A stretch of DNA of 64,000 bases from contig CAJINV010000012.1 of NCBI GenBank assembly GCA_905178155.1, positions 2,457,407-2,521,406 of the forward strand, written 5' to 3'. This stretch comes from Amoebophrya sp. A120 (Eukaryota > Sar > Dinophyceae > Syndiniales > Amoebophryaceae). This document shows positions 1 through 13,200 of this stretch, piece by piece; position 1 is the first letter of the stretch; every line of letters starts with the position of its first letter. The position numbers and the translations under genes are program-made. A model generated the notes under the pieces. The model saw only the letters and a program-made list of their open reading frames with translations, did not search any database and was not told the origin of the DNA.

Positions 1-1282
1 CCATGGTAGCAACATAAATTTTTCAAATAAATTTGTCAGCACTCAACAAGCTAGAGCTAAAACTTCTTTGACAACTTGTTTATCTTTTCAAAGCTGGCTC
101 TGTATAGCACCACTACTACTTCGCAGCTACGACCAGATCGTGAAGGGAGAAATGCAACCGATGCATGATTGTTGCGCCGGCGTTCTTGCTGACCTCGTCT
201 CGTGCGTATTATCGTACTCTTCTTGTTTGTACCCGCACCAGTGCCAGTGGTCCTCTCTTCAAAGAGGAAGGTGGTGCTAACGTCGGTTTGTAGGCCTCCT
301 CATAGCTGTTGCTGTCGTCCCATGTTGACACCAGACTGCGTCATTGATCCCCCCTCCAGCAACGGGAGCAGCAGCTAAGTAACCACAAGTTGTACGTCCT
401 CCAGCTCCAATGCTTCGCCCTGGCGCTGCATTAAACAACAAGTCGAGAATGCTATATTTCAACAACATACGACACAGACACTTAAACCTATACGACGGTG
501 CAACACTCCAGACTGAATACGTGTAGTGGGCTCCTACCCTGGGGGTCGTTTCCTTAAGTTCGTACAGTTCGTGGCTCAGTTTTTTCATATCTCTACTTAC
601 GGAAGTGTCAAAGGGCAACATGTTTGCCGGATTTTTAGAAAATCAAACCGAGCCAAACTTTGCAGCTTTCTGTAATTGAAACGCACTGAAAATGCGTATA
701 CTACTAAGCGATCAAGAGCAGCATCGCGACTGCCTCTGCTAGGGCAAGCAGTGGATATTACTAGAAGGTGTGTGGTATAGTCCTCGTGGCCGCTAGTAAT
801 AGCAATAGCATTATCTTTTCGCCTGCTTAATGGCTTTTCTTTTCAAATTTATAAGTAATTTCTTTCTAACGTAAATCAAAATCTGTACTGAATCATCCTA
901 GTAGTAGTTCTACGAGGATGTAGATGATGTCGATACAGTGCGTGGAATTCTTCCTAGAACTCCCCGCGGTAAAAACAAGTGTTAAAAGTCGCTCGCTGAA
1001 ACTAATTTGGATATACAACTGTGTTGACTTTCACTTTCTGTACTGTTCCAGAAGCGCAGCATTGCTTCTCAAGAACATTCATCGGTAGTTGCTTGCATGA
1101 GTACATGCAAGTATAATAAAATCATCATCATGGTCATCTCTGATACTTACTTCCACCAACTTCGGCCCACAAATCCACGATTGCAGATTCTGCGTGTAGA
1201 TAAATCGTGCCCAGTCTTCAAGTCCTCCTCCTGGTGGTCCTGTCCGTATTCACGTTGTTCGTCGTCTTCCAGTTCCAACTCG
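1..1282. other. 3' flank of the Pumilio gene, no supported gene
   Basis: AT-leaning sequence with short ORFs on both strands but no family resemblance, introner or repeat that I can support. Probably 3' UTR and intergenic. Confidence 0.5.
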
Positions 1283-4200
1283 TTACTCGTTATCGCTCTC
1301 ATGAATGGCAGTCAACTGCTCGCCATTCAGCATGTCCTCGCTTTTTGACATGATCGACGTCGTCCCGTGATAATTACAGCTGTTCCCGGCTAGCATCTGC
1401 TCTACAGAAGTTCCAGTCGAAGCTGTTGTAGTTGTCACCTGCAACTCTAGCAACGAGTGCTCACTCCCGAGAATTCCGCCTGGACTGGAGCTGGGGGTCG
1501 CGGCGGTCTCTCCCGCAGACACATCCACCGCCGGAATGACGTATCAAATGCAAACATCCCTGGATGTCTGGAAACTTCCACTTGTGATGCAAGGAAGGGA
1601 ATAGGGCGCGCACTGTAATGCGCAGTCAAGCATGGCAAGTTTTTCCATGGTTCTGCGTTGCGTACCCCGCATGAGAAATAGCTGTGTTTTTGCATGACAG
1701 GCAAGAGGAGCTCTACTTTGTGGCCACGCAACACAGATTTCAGAGTCAGGCCGGGCTAGCATGACAAATCTCGTCGCAATCTCCCAGACGTCCAGGGATA
1801 TTTGCATTTGATACGACGGCTTTTTCGTTGAGAGTGCTGTCGTGGGTGTAGTTCATCAACAAATTATTGTCCCGGTTGTGCAATTATCCTGTGCAAAAGT
1901 ATCGCACTCGTAGTAATTGCAAACATGCATTACAAATCCAGTTCCTAAGGCAAATCCGCATTACAAATTTGAATTGCAATTTATATTGCAATTCAATACT
2001 AGGCATGCTGAGCCAATTTGTATTGCAATTTATACTAGTACGATGCTTTTGCATTTGATAGCAATTCATCGGCCAAGCAAGTGAGCCCCGCGACCGCCGT
2101 ATCGTAATCCGAATAGCTCCTGGGCGGTCCGACGATTGGGTCGGAGCCGAAGGAATCCACCTCGTCTCGGTCCTCGTCAAGCGGGGAAAGCAGCAAATCG
2201 TCCGCGGAGAGCGTTCCATGAAACAAGTCTCCATGCTGTCTTTCCGCCGGGGAGCGACAGGCCGCCGGGGAGCTACTCGAGGAGCACTTGGGGGGAGGGA
2301 AAGAAGACGAACAACCATGATCTGCTGTCATGATTGTGGGACAAGCAGGGCGCAACAGCTCCTGCATATCATCGTCAGTGGCGACATGATCTTCAACACC
2401 AGCAGCAAACGACCCGGACGACGACCGGGGTCCCGCTCCCGTACTAGGGCCAAAGGAGTTATTGTCATGCTGCATTAAACCTCCAAAGTCGGCATCAATT
2501 TCGTCGCCAACGTCCTCCATGATCTGTTGGTCCATGATCTCCATTTCCAGTTCGTCTTTCGGATTTTGTTCTCGGCAGTATGAGAGTGCACAACTCGACG
2601 TCCCCCGTCGTCCCGCTCATTTGTCATGCAAAATACCAAATCCACGACCCTTTGCCTCTTGGCACTTTTCGCATGACAAATTCTGGAAGCTCCTTAAACT
2701 ACAGCACTATATTCCAGGGTGGATTTGTCATGGCAAACCTGCATTCTTGCCGCCGCTTGTGTTGCTGTTTGTGCAAATAAAATGCAAACGAGGGCCGCGA
2801 GAGGGAGTTGTGCACTCATCTCATAGGCAGTGCTGAATGTCCATCTCGATGTCCTCCATCCGTCGGTCGAGTTCCTCGTTTTCGTCGCCCTGAAGGAAAT
2901 CAAGGAAATCGTGGCTGGTCGTGGGAAGTTGTGATTTGGACTCTCGAGGTAGACAAGTCCTCAGGTTCGCGTTGCTCGTGTTTCGACGCAGCTGCGGCTC
3001 TCCATCGAGGTGTTGTAGTTCGTTCCCAGACGACGTGCGCAATTTACTGGACGTGTTGATGCAGCTTGTCCCTGATGGTGTAACATTTATTTCCCCATCT
3101 TGAAGATCTTCCCCTCCCGCTCCACCAGCACCATCCGCCCTCCCTCCCTCGCTATTTCGCTGGCTGATCTCCATTATGCATTGCGAAAGTATCGCACTCG
3201 TATAAATGCATTACAAATTTTCTCAGCATGAGAAAGAAAATTTGTAATGCTGATTTGCCTGGAGCTGGACAAAGAAATTTGTAATGCAAGACCTGCATTT
3301 ATACGAGTACGATACTTTGCAATCCATATCCATCAACCGCTCGAGTTGCTGCTCCGGTGTGGAGAACTTGCTACTGTCCACGTCATATGCAATGCAAAAG
3401 CGTCGCACTCGTAGTAATTGGAATTGCAGTGTAAGTATGCATGACAAATCTCCGTTCCAAGGTAAAACTGCATGACAAATGTAATTTTTCATGCTGAGCA
3501 AATTTGTAATGCAATTCATACTAGTACGCTGCTTTTGCAATCCATACGTGAGGAAGCTTCTGTCCTGGGGAACTTCCAGAATCTTTCCTCTTCATCGGGG
3601 TTGCGCTGTTCGTGGTAGAAGTCGCAAGAGCATTTACATTTGTACTGTTCTGTGGCGTGGAGGTCTGGACGTTATTATTATTACCCCTTTGTGGTCCATT
3701 GTTCCCATTCACAGAAAAGGTTCCAGGCAACGGTGGGGGCAGGGGGTGGACGCGAGACTTTCCGTCCGTCGCCCCGTACTTCTCGCGAAGCTCCAGTTTC
3801 ATGACGCAGTGGAGGATGTACTTCCCGTAGGGAAACCGTTTCAAAATGTGGGTGTGTTCGCTATGGCGTTCTCAACTGTTACATTCTCAACCGTTACATG
3901 GATTTGTGATGCAAGAATGGGAAAAGTGAAAGGGAGGAGATTGCGCCTGTAGCATTACAAAATCCGTGCGGATTTAGGCGCTGTTTAGCCCTAGGCAAAT
4001 TTGTCATGCCAAGCAGCTTGATCGAGTGGATGATGATGGTGCTTCTGCATGACATCGGTGGTCTACGGGCAGGCTGTCCCGGTGGCGCTTTGGCCAATCG
4101 TACAGAGAAAAAACAAAAAATACAAGTTAGGTAGGAATACAATTGAAGGTTATGAATGAAGTCAAAAGTCGTAGAGACAGTATTAAAGTAGTTCCTACGG

Positions 4201-7200
4201 GCATGGTCACGATTGGGCAACAGAGGGTAGAGTCACGATTGGGCAACAGAGGGTAGAGCAACGAATTGTTACGCATCTATCCGCTGGTCAAGTACGAGGA
4301 AAACGAGAGCAGCATCGAAGAAGGGAAAGGCGCGCAAGCAGGGCAGCCCAGCAGCAGCAAAAATATCAAGACAAGAAGCAGACTACCGCCACCCGGGGTC
4401 CTACCCGACCGAGAACTGTACTGGTATGGGCCAACATACCATAAAAGGTACAGAAGAAGGGTAGGTGCTCGCGTAAAGAGAAAGATGACCAAACCTGGGT
4501 GCTTCTGCATGACAAATTCATGTAACAGTTGAGAATGTAACGTTTGAGAGTCTCATATTCGCGGAGTTTGGCAATCAGCTTCTTTCGCTCGTCGCCCTCC
4601 TATATCAAATGTAAAAGTGTCTGGGTCTGGAAACTTGTGATGCTGGGTGGCGTCTCATGATGAGGCCACAAATGCTGGCTCAGCATGGCAAGTTTCTGAG
4701 CTTCTAGGTGTTGCCTATTCTGCATGACAAATAACTGCGTTCCTGCATCACAGAAAAATGGAGCTCTTGGGTAACGTGCGTGACAGATTTGAGAGTCATG
4801 CCAGACAAGCATGACAAACATGCACTCTTCCAGACCCAGACATTTTTGCAATCCATATCCGAGATCAGGAGGAGACGCTGGGCCACGAAGTTACCTGTAG
4901 GAGGTTGTGGTTGAGGTTGTGCAGATGATGCAGCGCACTTAGACTTTTTCATCCCCATGCATCTTCACAAAAAGTTGTACTATCATGCTGACAAATTATC
5001 ACTTTATGCAGCAAAAATTCCAGCACAGATCATCCCTCATCATGTCCCCGTAGTCGTATTAAATACCGAACTTATCCTTCATGATTGTCAGTAGCGGGAT
5101 CTTGTGAACTGCAAAAGTATCGTACTCGTATAAATGCAATACAAATTATTTTCTCAGCATGAAGAGAAATGAAGTTTGTAATGCGGATTTACCTATAACG
5201 AAAAGATTTGTAATGCATGACTGCAGTACGAGTACGATACTTTTGCACAGCGTAAATCTTGTGCACATCCCGATAAGCCTGCAGCGTCGACCAGGTGCTG
5301 ACCCGTCCTATCAAGTACAAATATGTCTGGGTCTGGAAATTTCTGATGCTAAAAGGTGGATCAAGAAAACCCTTCCTTATGCAGGAAAGCATGACAAGGC
5401 TGCAGAACGCTTTCTCATGCGCAGTCCGCATGAGAAGACTGCGTTTTTGTATGACAAGAGGGGCTCCTGCGACTTTTGTTGGTCATGCAATACAGATTTC
5501 ACAGGAAAAATGTAAGAGCAGCAATACAAGTCCCAACTTTCCAGACCCAGACACTTTTGCAATCCATACGTCCGTTCGGCGTGCAAGTCGAAATTCGAGC
5601 GCTCATGTTCATCACACAGCTGGATGCTGGGCTGCCGCTTGTCCTGTTCATAAGGTCGAGATTGCTTTGCCGCAGACCACTGACCTGGTCGACCGCATGA
5701 TCGCCAGAAGGAGTCAACTCCCGGCGCCCGTTGTTCGGCGTGCACCGGCTGCTGGGAGGGAGATTTTGGTGCGGACCGGCGTCTAAATCAACATCATCAC
5801 AACTTTGCTGCGCCGAGTGAGCATCAACTCCACGACCGTCTTCGTTATTGTCGGGAACAAGCTGGTGCAGCTGTCGGTCGTGCGTAGAACCAGGGACGAG
5901 TTGTCCACCCGTAGAACAATTTTTCATGTCGTCACTGCCCAACAAGGCGGAGATTAGCTGCTTCTTGTGCCCGGAGTCGCCCTATGCATTGCAAATATGT
6001 CTGGGTCTGGAAGAGTGCAAGGCTTGTCATGCACATTTTGCATGACTCCTGATGTCTGTGATGCATGCTCTAGCATCGCAGATTTTGGGAGGGCTTCCTG
6101 ATGCCTATACTGCATGAGAAACGCCCCCTCGCCGTGGCAAAAACTGGACCTCTTCTGCTGATGTTCAACATGCAATACAGATTTATTGTGGAATCCAAAT
6201 CCAGCATGACAAGTTCCAACCTTCCAGACCCAGAGGACATATTTGCAGTTGATACTCCCTCCATCAGTGCCCGCTCCAGCGTGTTCGATCCGCAGCGGTG
6301 GGTTGCCATTTCCAGAACGTTATCGGCCAACGTGCTGATAATTGCGTCGCGATCCGAGGGTCGCCCGCGGTATCCTGAGCGAAAACGTCCCCACCCCATA
6401 GTCAAGATGGGAAACCTGCTACACAAATCAGCCAGCTTTTGTTGTTGCGCATGACAAGTTCTTTATTGGCGTCGTGGTGTAAAAATCCTGCTTAGCTTGT
6501 TTAGCAGCATCACAGATCTAGCCTCATTTTCTGATTGGAGCACTACAAATTCCAAACCACGACTAGAAAACGCTTGTCAATGGGGCTCCGCATGAGAAAC
6601 ATTTTGAGCATGCAGATTTGCATGACAAGAACTATGGAGTGGGGACGTTTTTACGTGGGATACGCGAGTCAGCATGTTTTGGACGACGTAGTTCCCGTAC
6701 TGATCTATATCCACAGTAAATTTCCCGCACACGTACAAATGCAGTCTCTGCATGACAAAACTTGCCTTCAATCCTAGTCCAGCATGACAAGTTGGACTCT
6801 GCAAGGTAACGAAATTTGTCATGCATTTTGTACATGTACAGGAAATTTACATTGCATAATCTAGAATCAGCTCGTAAACCTTGTCCTTCACGTAGTCCAT
6901 AATCGGGAACTTTTGCTCGTCCGCCCCGTGCTCGAAAATCCGCTGGACCACACGGCAGCCAAAGCAGTGCGTGATGAAGCGGTCGGTGTTATTCCGTGTA
7001 AAAACGTCCCCGCCCCATAGTCAAGATGGGGACTCGGCTAGACAAATCCACAAGCTTTGGCTGTTTTGCATGACAAATTTCGACTCGTAGTGTAGTGCTG
7101 TTTGAGCTATCTGAGCAGCATCACAGATCTAGTATATCATGCTGATTGGAGCATGACAAATTCCAAAAGACGATTGGAAAATGCTTCTCATCGGGCTCCG

Positions 7201-10200
7201 CATGACAAACAATTTCAGCATGCAGACTTGCATGACAACTCTGGGGTGGGGACGTTTTTAAATACGATAGGTGTTGCGGAGCACTGTGTCGACGAGGAAC
7301 TGGAACTTTTCCACCGGCTTCGTAAACTCGATCAGTTTCTGCAAAACGTGGTTCCCGTATGACAATGCACAACTCCCCCTCGCCCGCATTTGTATTGGTA
7401 TTGCATGAGCAGCAATACAAACGCCAGCGCCACGACTGGAGCCTGTGCATGACAAATTTACGTATGTGCCTGCTGTAGTACTGTTTGGGCTTTCGAAATT
7501 CTTCATGCAAACAGTGCCACAGTGCAACGACTGGGACTCTGGATTTGGGATTTTGCATGACAAATGAGGGGGAGCGGCGGGAGTTGTGCACTGTCATATC
7601 CCGTGCTGGTCCTCCATTAACACCGCCTCGTGCCCCTTCAATTCCGCAGCCAGGAGGCACTGCTGGTCAGACTGCGACACCTCGAAGGCCTTTTGAATCA
7701 CGCGGCAGCCGTGGCTGTTGTGTCGTGAAAGGGAGGTTTTGAGTCAATAATTGTTTCGCATTCTTCATGCACATGCGGCCGACGTTGTGCCTCGGCTCTT
7801 GCAAAATGTAGCGAACGCGGTTAGGCCCCTCGGTCATGATGCGCACTATCGGAAATTATAGCGAAGAAGAGCCCAAAGAATCAAAGACTGATTTAGACCC
7901 ATCTGCATGGGAGATCTAGCGGTAAGACAGCACTTCTCACCACGAGGAGATGGTCACAAAGTAAAGTCAGTGTCAGAATTATGTCAAACATATAGAAAAT
8001 GATTTGAGAAACAATTTTATGCTAAGAAAAAAAGTCGCTATTCATCAGTACGCGTGCAGCGAGAGTTTCAAACAGCTTCCCACGAGGTGCTCCGCCAGCG
8101 TTCGTTTCTGGTGGTTCAGCCCGACGTCGAAAAAAGCGATGATCACTTTCCCCGCAAATTTGTCCTTGCAATGCTCCACCAACTTTGGCAGCATCTGCAT
8201 CATGCAGTTCTGCAGGTCCGCGGGCTCGGATCTTTCGACAGAAGTTGAAGTCGTCGTGTGTTTAGAAGTATTCAAATTTATCTTGTTCTCTCTACTGTTG
8301 ATGCTTCTAGTAGTACAAGAACCATCGTCGTCTTTATTATTCTTGACCACGCCATCAACATAATTGTCATTCGTTATTTCCAAAGTAGTTGTAGCAGCGG
8401 ACAATGAATTTTCGTCCTCTGTCGCCGCTTTCAGCCGGTACAGGCACTCGAGAATCAAGTGCACCCCCATTGCGTCCTTGGCGAACTGCAGAAAAGGGCT
8501 GGTCCGGAGGCGGTCCTGCAGCAGCTCCTTCAGCGTGCAAGCCTTCCCCTGCTCTCGATAAGCGCGAAGCTGCGGACAGGCGTTGATGGGCAGCGGCGGA
8601 ATCTTCGCCATGGTTTCCAAAGACTGCTGGTACAATTGGGCGTTCACTGCGTTGTTACGCCGGTGGTACTCCGCCTGCGCGGCCGTTTGGTCCTGTCTCA
8701 GTCTCGTGTTGCGGTGCTCCTTATCGGTTTTCTGCTGGTACGAAGCCATCTTGTTCTGCAAAACTTTTTGCCCCAGCTGGTTTTGTATGCATTTTTGCAA
8801 AAGTACTATCGTATTATTTTAGAAGTGGAATTGGAAATTGCATTGCTCAGCATGATGTTGACAAATCGATGGATTTGCCATGGTGATCTTTTACTACATT
8901 TGAATTTGTAGTAATGCCATACTACCACGTAGGTACGATAGTACTTTTGCAATGCGTATCCTGGTATGCCTGGATCTGCTTGTAGTACTTGATGTAACTG
9001 TAGTTGCGGTGATCATGGTAGTTGTCTGGGCCGCGTTGATGGTTGTTGTTGTTGTTGGCGTACTGCTGGTGCATGTGCATCATATACTGCATATACTGAA
9101 ATCGGTTGCAACTGTTGCTCATCGCCTCCATGTGACGTTGCATCATCGTGGTCCCCGCCGAGTGCATGCGGTGCATCAAAGAACCGCTCATCGCGCACGC
9201 AGGAGCGACCCCGTGCATGTTGGGAAACCGGGTCATATGAAGCGGGTTGCACATGCTCGTGGTCGCCATGTTGGACATCATGCTCATGCTGTGGCTGGGT
9301 CCGCCACCTGCTCCGGGTGGTCCATTGTGGTGCCTGGTATTGTTTCCAGCGCCCCCGTTGTTCATCATTGTTCCCATATAAGTGCGACCCTGTTGTTGGA
9401 AATTGTCGCGGTTGTTGCTGAATCTGTTCGTGCCAGTATTGCTTCCAGCACCACCTCCTCCGTACATGCTATTCATCCTCTCATATGCGCTCTGCATCCG
9501 GCTGTAAGAGCCCGCCCCGGATGTCGATGACCCCCCACTCGCACCAGCTGCGGCACCGTGGCCATCGTTCATATTGTAGTTGCCACTCATGTTGAAATTG
9601 CCGCTCTGATGCTGAGCCCCACGATTTCCGTAGCCGTTATTGTAGTTCAAATTACCCCCGCGGTTCAACAAGTTATCATGATTGTTTCCTCCTCTGTTTT
9701 GGTAGTTGGCATGATGAAGATCTTGCGAGCAGTTATTATTTTTGAATCTGGAGGTTTGGTAGTTATTGAAAGCATTTGATGTTCCGATGTTGTTGTGCAT
9801 CTTACCTCCCCCATTGCCGTAAAAGCTGCCATGATTTTGATTGTTGCCGCCGCGGTTATTGTAGCCACAACCAGTATGGAACTGTCAGGATTGAAATTGA
9901 CAAAGTTGAAATGATTTGTCATGCATAAAATGGATGCCAGTCGGAAGCCCACTCATCAAGCGGCGCATGGCAAGTTTTCGTAGCACCGGAATCCAGTTTG
10001 TCATGCTGTTTGGTCACAGAAAACTGCTTTTGTCATGCTACTTTAGCAGCTCTATTTCAAACCCTAAACAGGCTCACAATCGGCCTCCCTTGCCTACTCT
10101 GCAAGACAGGCACTTTGTGGGTTGCATTTTATGCATCGCAAACTATGTCAACTTTGACGATTTCAATCCTGACGCCTCCATAACCAGAACCACCGCCATC

Positions 10201-13200
10201 TTCTCCGGCTCCGTTGTCGAGCCCCGGCGGGGTAAGCGGTCGGCCGCTGTTGTAACTAGCGCAGCTCATCGGGTTGTTGTTATTCATTGTTCCAGCACCA
10301 CCGTGGCTGTAGTCGCAGTTCTGGTTGTGGTTATTGTACTGCTGCTGGCTGTTGTAATTGTTCATCCCGTTACCATTGCCGCGCTGACTGTAGTTGTAGT
10401 TATTGTTTCCCATTCCCCCCTGCTGCTGCTGCTGCGGGTGGCCACTTTGGTGAAAGCTACCGCCTCCATAGTTGCTATAATTTCCGCGACTGCCCCCGCC
10501 GCCACTCGTCATGCGATCGAACGAGTGGTGGTTGGGGTTGCTGCCACCGCGGCCCATGTTGTACTGATTCATCTTCATCTGGTGCTTATTTCCACCACCC
10601 CCGTTCAACATGTAGGACGAGTTGACCCCGCCGCTGTTCACGATCATCGTATTGGTGCTCAAGCCACGCTGTTGTAGCTGCGAGTTACTCATAGCGGAAG
10701 CTGCGCCAGAACTGGTTTGCGCGATGTGCGAAATCGCCGGCCGGGTCCACTGCTTTGTCGGGTTTGATGTTCCAGTGCCGCTGTTCTGATGAAGCCCTCG
10801 TCCAGCATTCGAAGAGGTTGAGTAGCTGCTGTTCATCATCATGCTGTAGTTGTGGTTACCGGCCCTTTCGCTGTCTGTCCAGTTGCTTGAGTTCCCGGTG
10901 GTGTTGCGATTCAGCGCCTGCTGCTGCGGCCCTTGTTGTTGATCATGATCTACCAATTGCCCATACTGGAGCGGCTTTGACATAGTACCAGACGTCTTGC
11001 TATTATAGACGCAACCAAGCGTCGTGGCCGTGTTATGATGTTCCTCCTGGTTCATCATTGCATTCGCTTGTTCCGCAACACCTCCACATGAAATATCATC
11101 CGCACCACTGTTGTTCGACGACAACCCGACCTTGGTGGTCGTCTTGATCACTTCACTGGCGTGGCTTTTCCATTTCTGATCTTGATCAGGAAGATTCATC
11201 TCGGAAGATGAATTTGTGGTTCTCGAGGCATCGGCACCAGTCGTGCTCTTGGTAGTCGTGGTCGCGCTACCTGTTCCACTGTTGCGGAGGGACGAGGAAA
11301 ATGTGCCCACCTGGAAATCAATATGATTGCCGCTCTGTCTCGGAGAAAGATGAAACTACGATGAAGTCGCATTTTTCCACTGGTGCAGCAATTATCTATC
11401 GCATGATCTACTAGAACAACGAACCCATGTAAAGAAACGTTTCTTTTTTGTACCTGTTCTCCGGTCGTGTACAACGAAGATCCGTGATCCGCATAGTTCA
11501 TCTGCCCTGGCGCCGTCCACATCAACTGGTGCCCATGAAGATCTTCACCCTTTTGCCCATTGTTCCCATAATTCATCCCGTCTGGGACCTCCGAGCCGTG
11601 CATCTGGTGCAGCGCTCCGTGCTGTTCCGGGGTGTTCATAGCGGAGTGATACGCCGCTAACCGCTCAGCCGTCGCTTGGTCCACCACTGGCAAGTTCGCA
11701 TTGTGTATTGGTGTGTCAGGATCGAAATCGTCAAAGTTGTAATGCATAGAACCGATATCACTTGGGAGCCCACTTATCAACCGGCGCATGACAAATCTTC
11801 CGAGAACCGGACTCCAATTAGTCATGCTATTTGGGCACAGCAGACTGCTTTTGTCATGCTAGTTCAGTAGCTCTATTGCAAAGAAGAAGAACCCTAAACA
11901 GGCTCACAATCGGCCTCGCTTGCCATCCCAGCAAGACAGGCACCTCATGCCTTGCATTTTATGCATGCCAAATCGTTTCAACTTTGTCGATTTCTAACCT
12001 GACACGTCCATATTATGTTGAGCAGTTGTACTACTGTTGCGCATCATCATCCCGCCCCCTATTCAAGAAAAAAACACCATCGCAATCACTATTGCACATT
12101 TTTGCAATACAAAAATTTTTGTTATGCGCAAAAATGCATCACAGTCAAGAGTTATTGGCGATTTCCCTTTGTGTTTTTGCAATACAAGAAAAATTTGGCA
12201 TGCGAGAGAAATTTCTGATGCAAAACCTCCTACATGTGATTGTGATGGTGTTTTTTTCTTGGATACCCCCAGACGAGCTGTTAGTGTTACCCCGCTGCAG
12301 ATAATGTTGGCCAGCCCCGCTGTTTCTACTGTTGTACTGGCTTTGCCGGTGCGAGGATTGGTGGACCAGAGATTGCGGGATTCCGGTCCTGGCCTGTTCC
12401 ATAGCCGCTTGCTGCAGTCGCTGGTTGTGCAAGATCGCCGCCTGCGAAGCTGCGGTCGTTGCGGAAGAGGTTGTAGTTGTGATCGGTTGATGGGGGCCCG
12501 AACCAGCAGGACCCCCTGCTGTAGTTGTACCTCCTCCGAAATGAGAAGCTGCAAACGAGCCTGCTGCATGGTGTTGGTGGGCCGCTGCCGCGGCGGAGAC
12601 GAAGCCGGCGGTAGCGGTCCCTGCAGCAGCAGCCCCAGTAGTACTAGGAGCTCCCGCTACAAGCTGGTGACAACTCGGGTCGTGATAAATCATAGTAGCG
12701 GGCTGGTATTGGTACGCCAAAGTGGGGACGGCCCCGGTCGCCGCAGTTCCGGCGGTAGGGGTGGTTCCCGTTGCGCCGGCCGTGGTAACGTAAGCCGGGT
12801 AGATCAATCTTGGCTGGCTGTCAGCCGTCGCCAGGGCAGCGGTGGTGCCGGCGGTGCCCGGGTGGAGAATGGTCGTCGCCGCAGGGTACTGAAGTCGAAG
12901 CGGAAGCGTATATGTAATTGGTCACGTGGTCATTCCAAAAGAAAATGCTCTTGTTTGTTGAAAAGAACTTTTGTTCGTGCAGCTAATGCTATGCTTTACT
13001 TTTAGAACTACAATCACAAGAGTCTTCCCTACTACTTCATCACGACCTGTAAAATCCTATCATACCAACAGCGTCGCCCCAGCAGCTCCTGCGGCCGTCG
13101 CTCCGATCGGATTCCCGGCCGCATCCACGGCCTGCTCGTAACCGACAACATGCTCTGCGCCCGCCATCGCCAGCTGCGAGGGGTGCACCAGGTGGTAAGC

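Noticed and set aside
8952-9530. 192-codon plus-strand ORF rich in Val/His
   Set aside because: Antisense of the Asn/Met/Gly-rich Pumilio exon 6; the composition follows directly from the complement.
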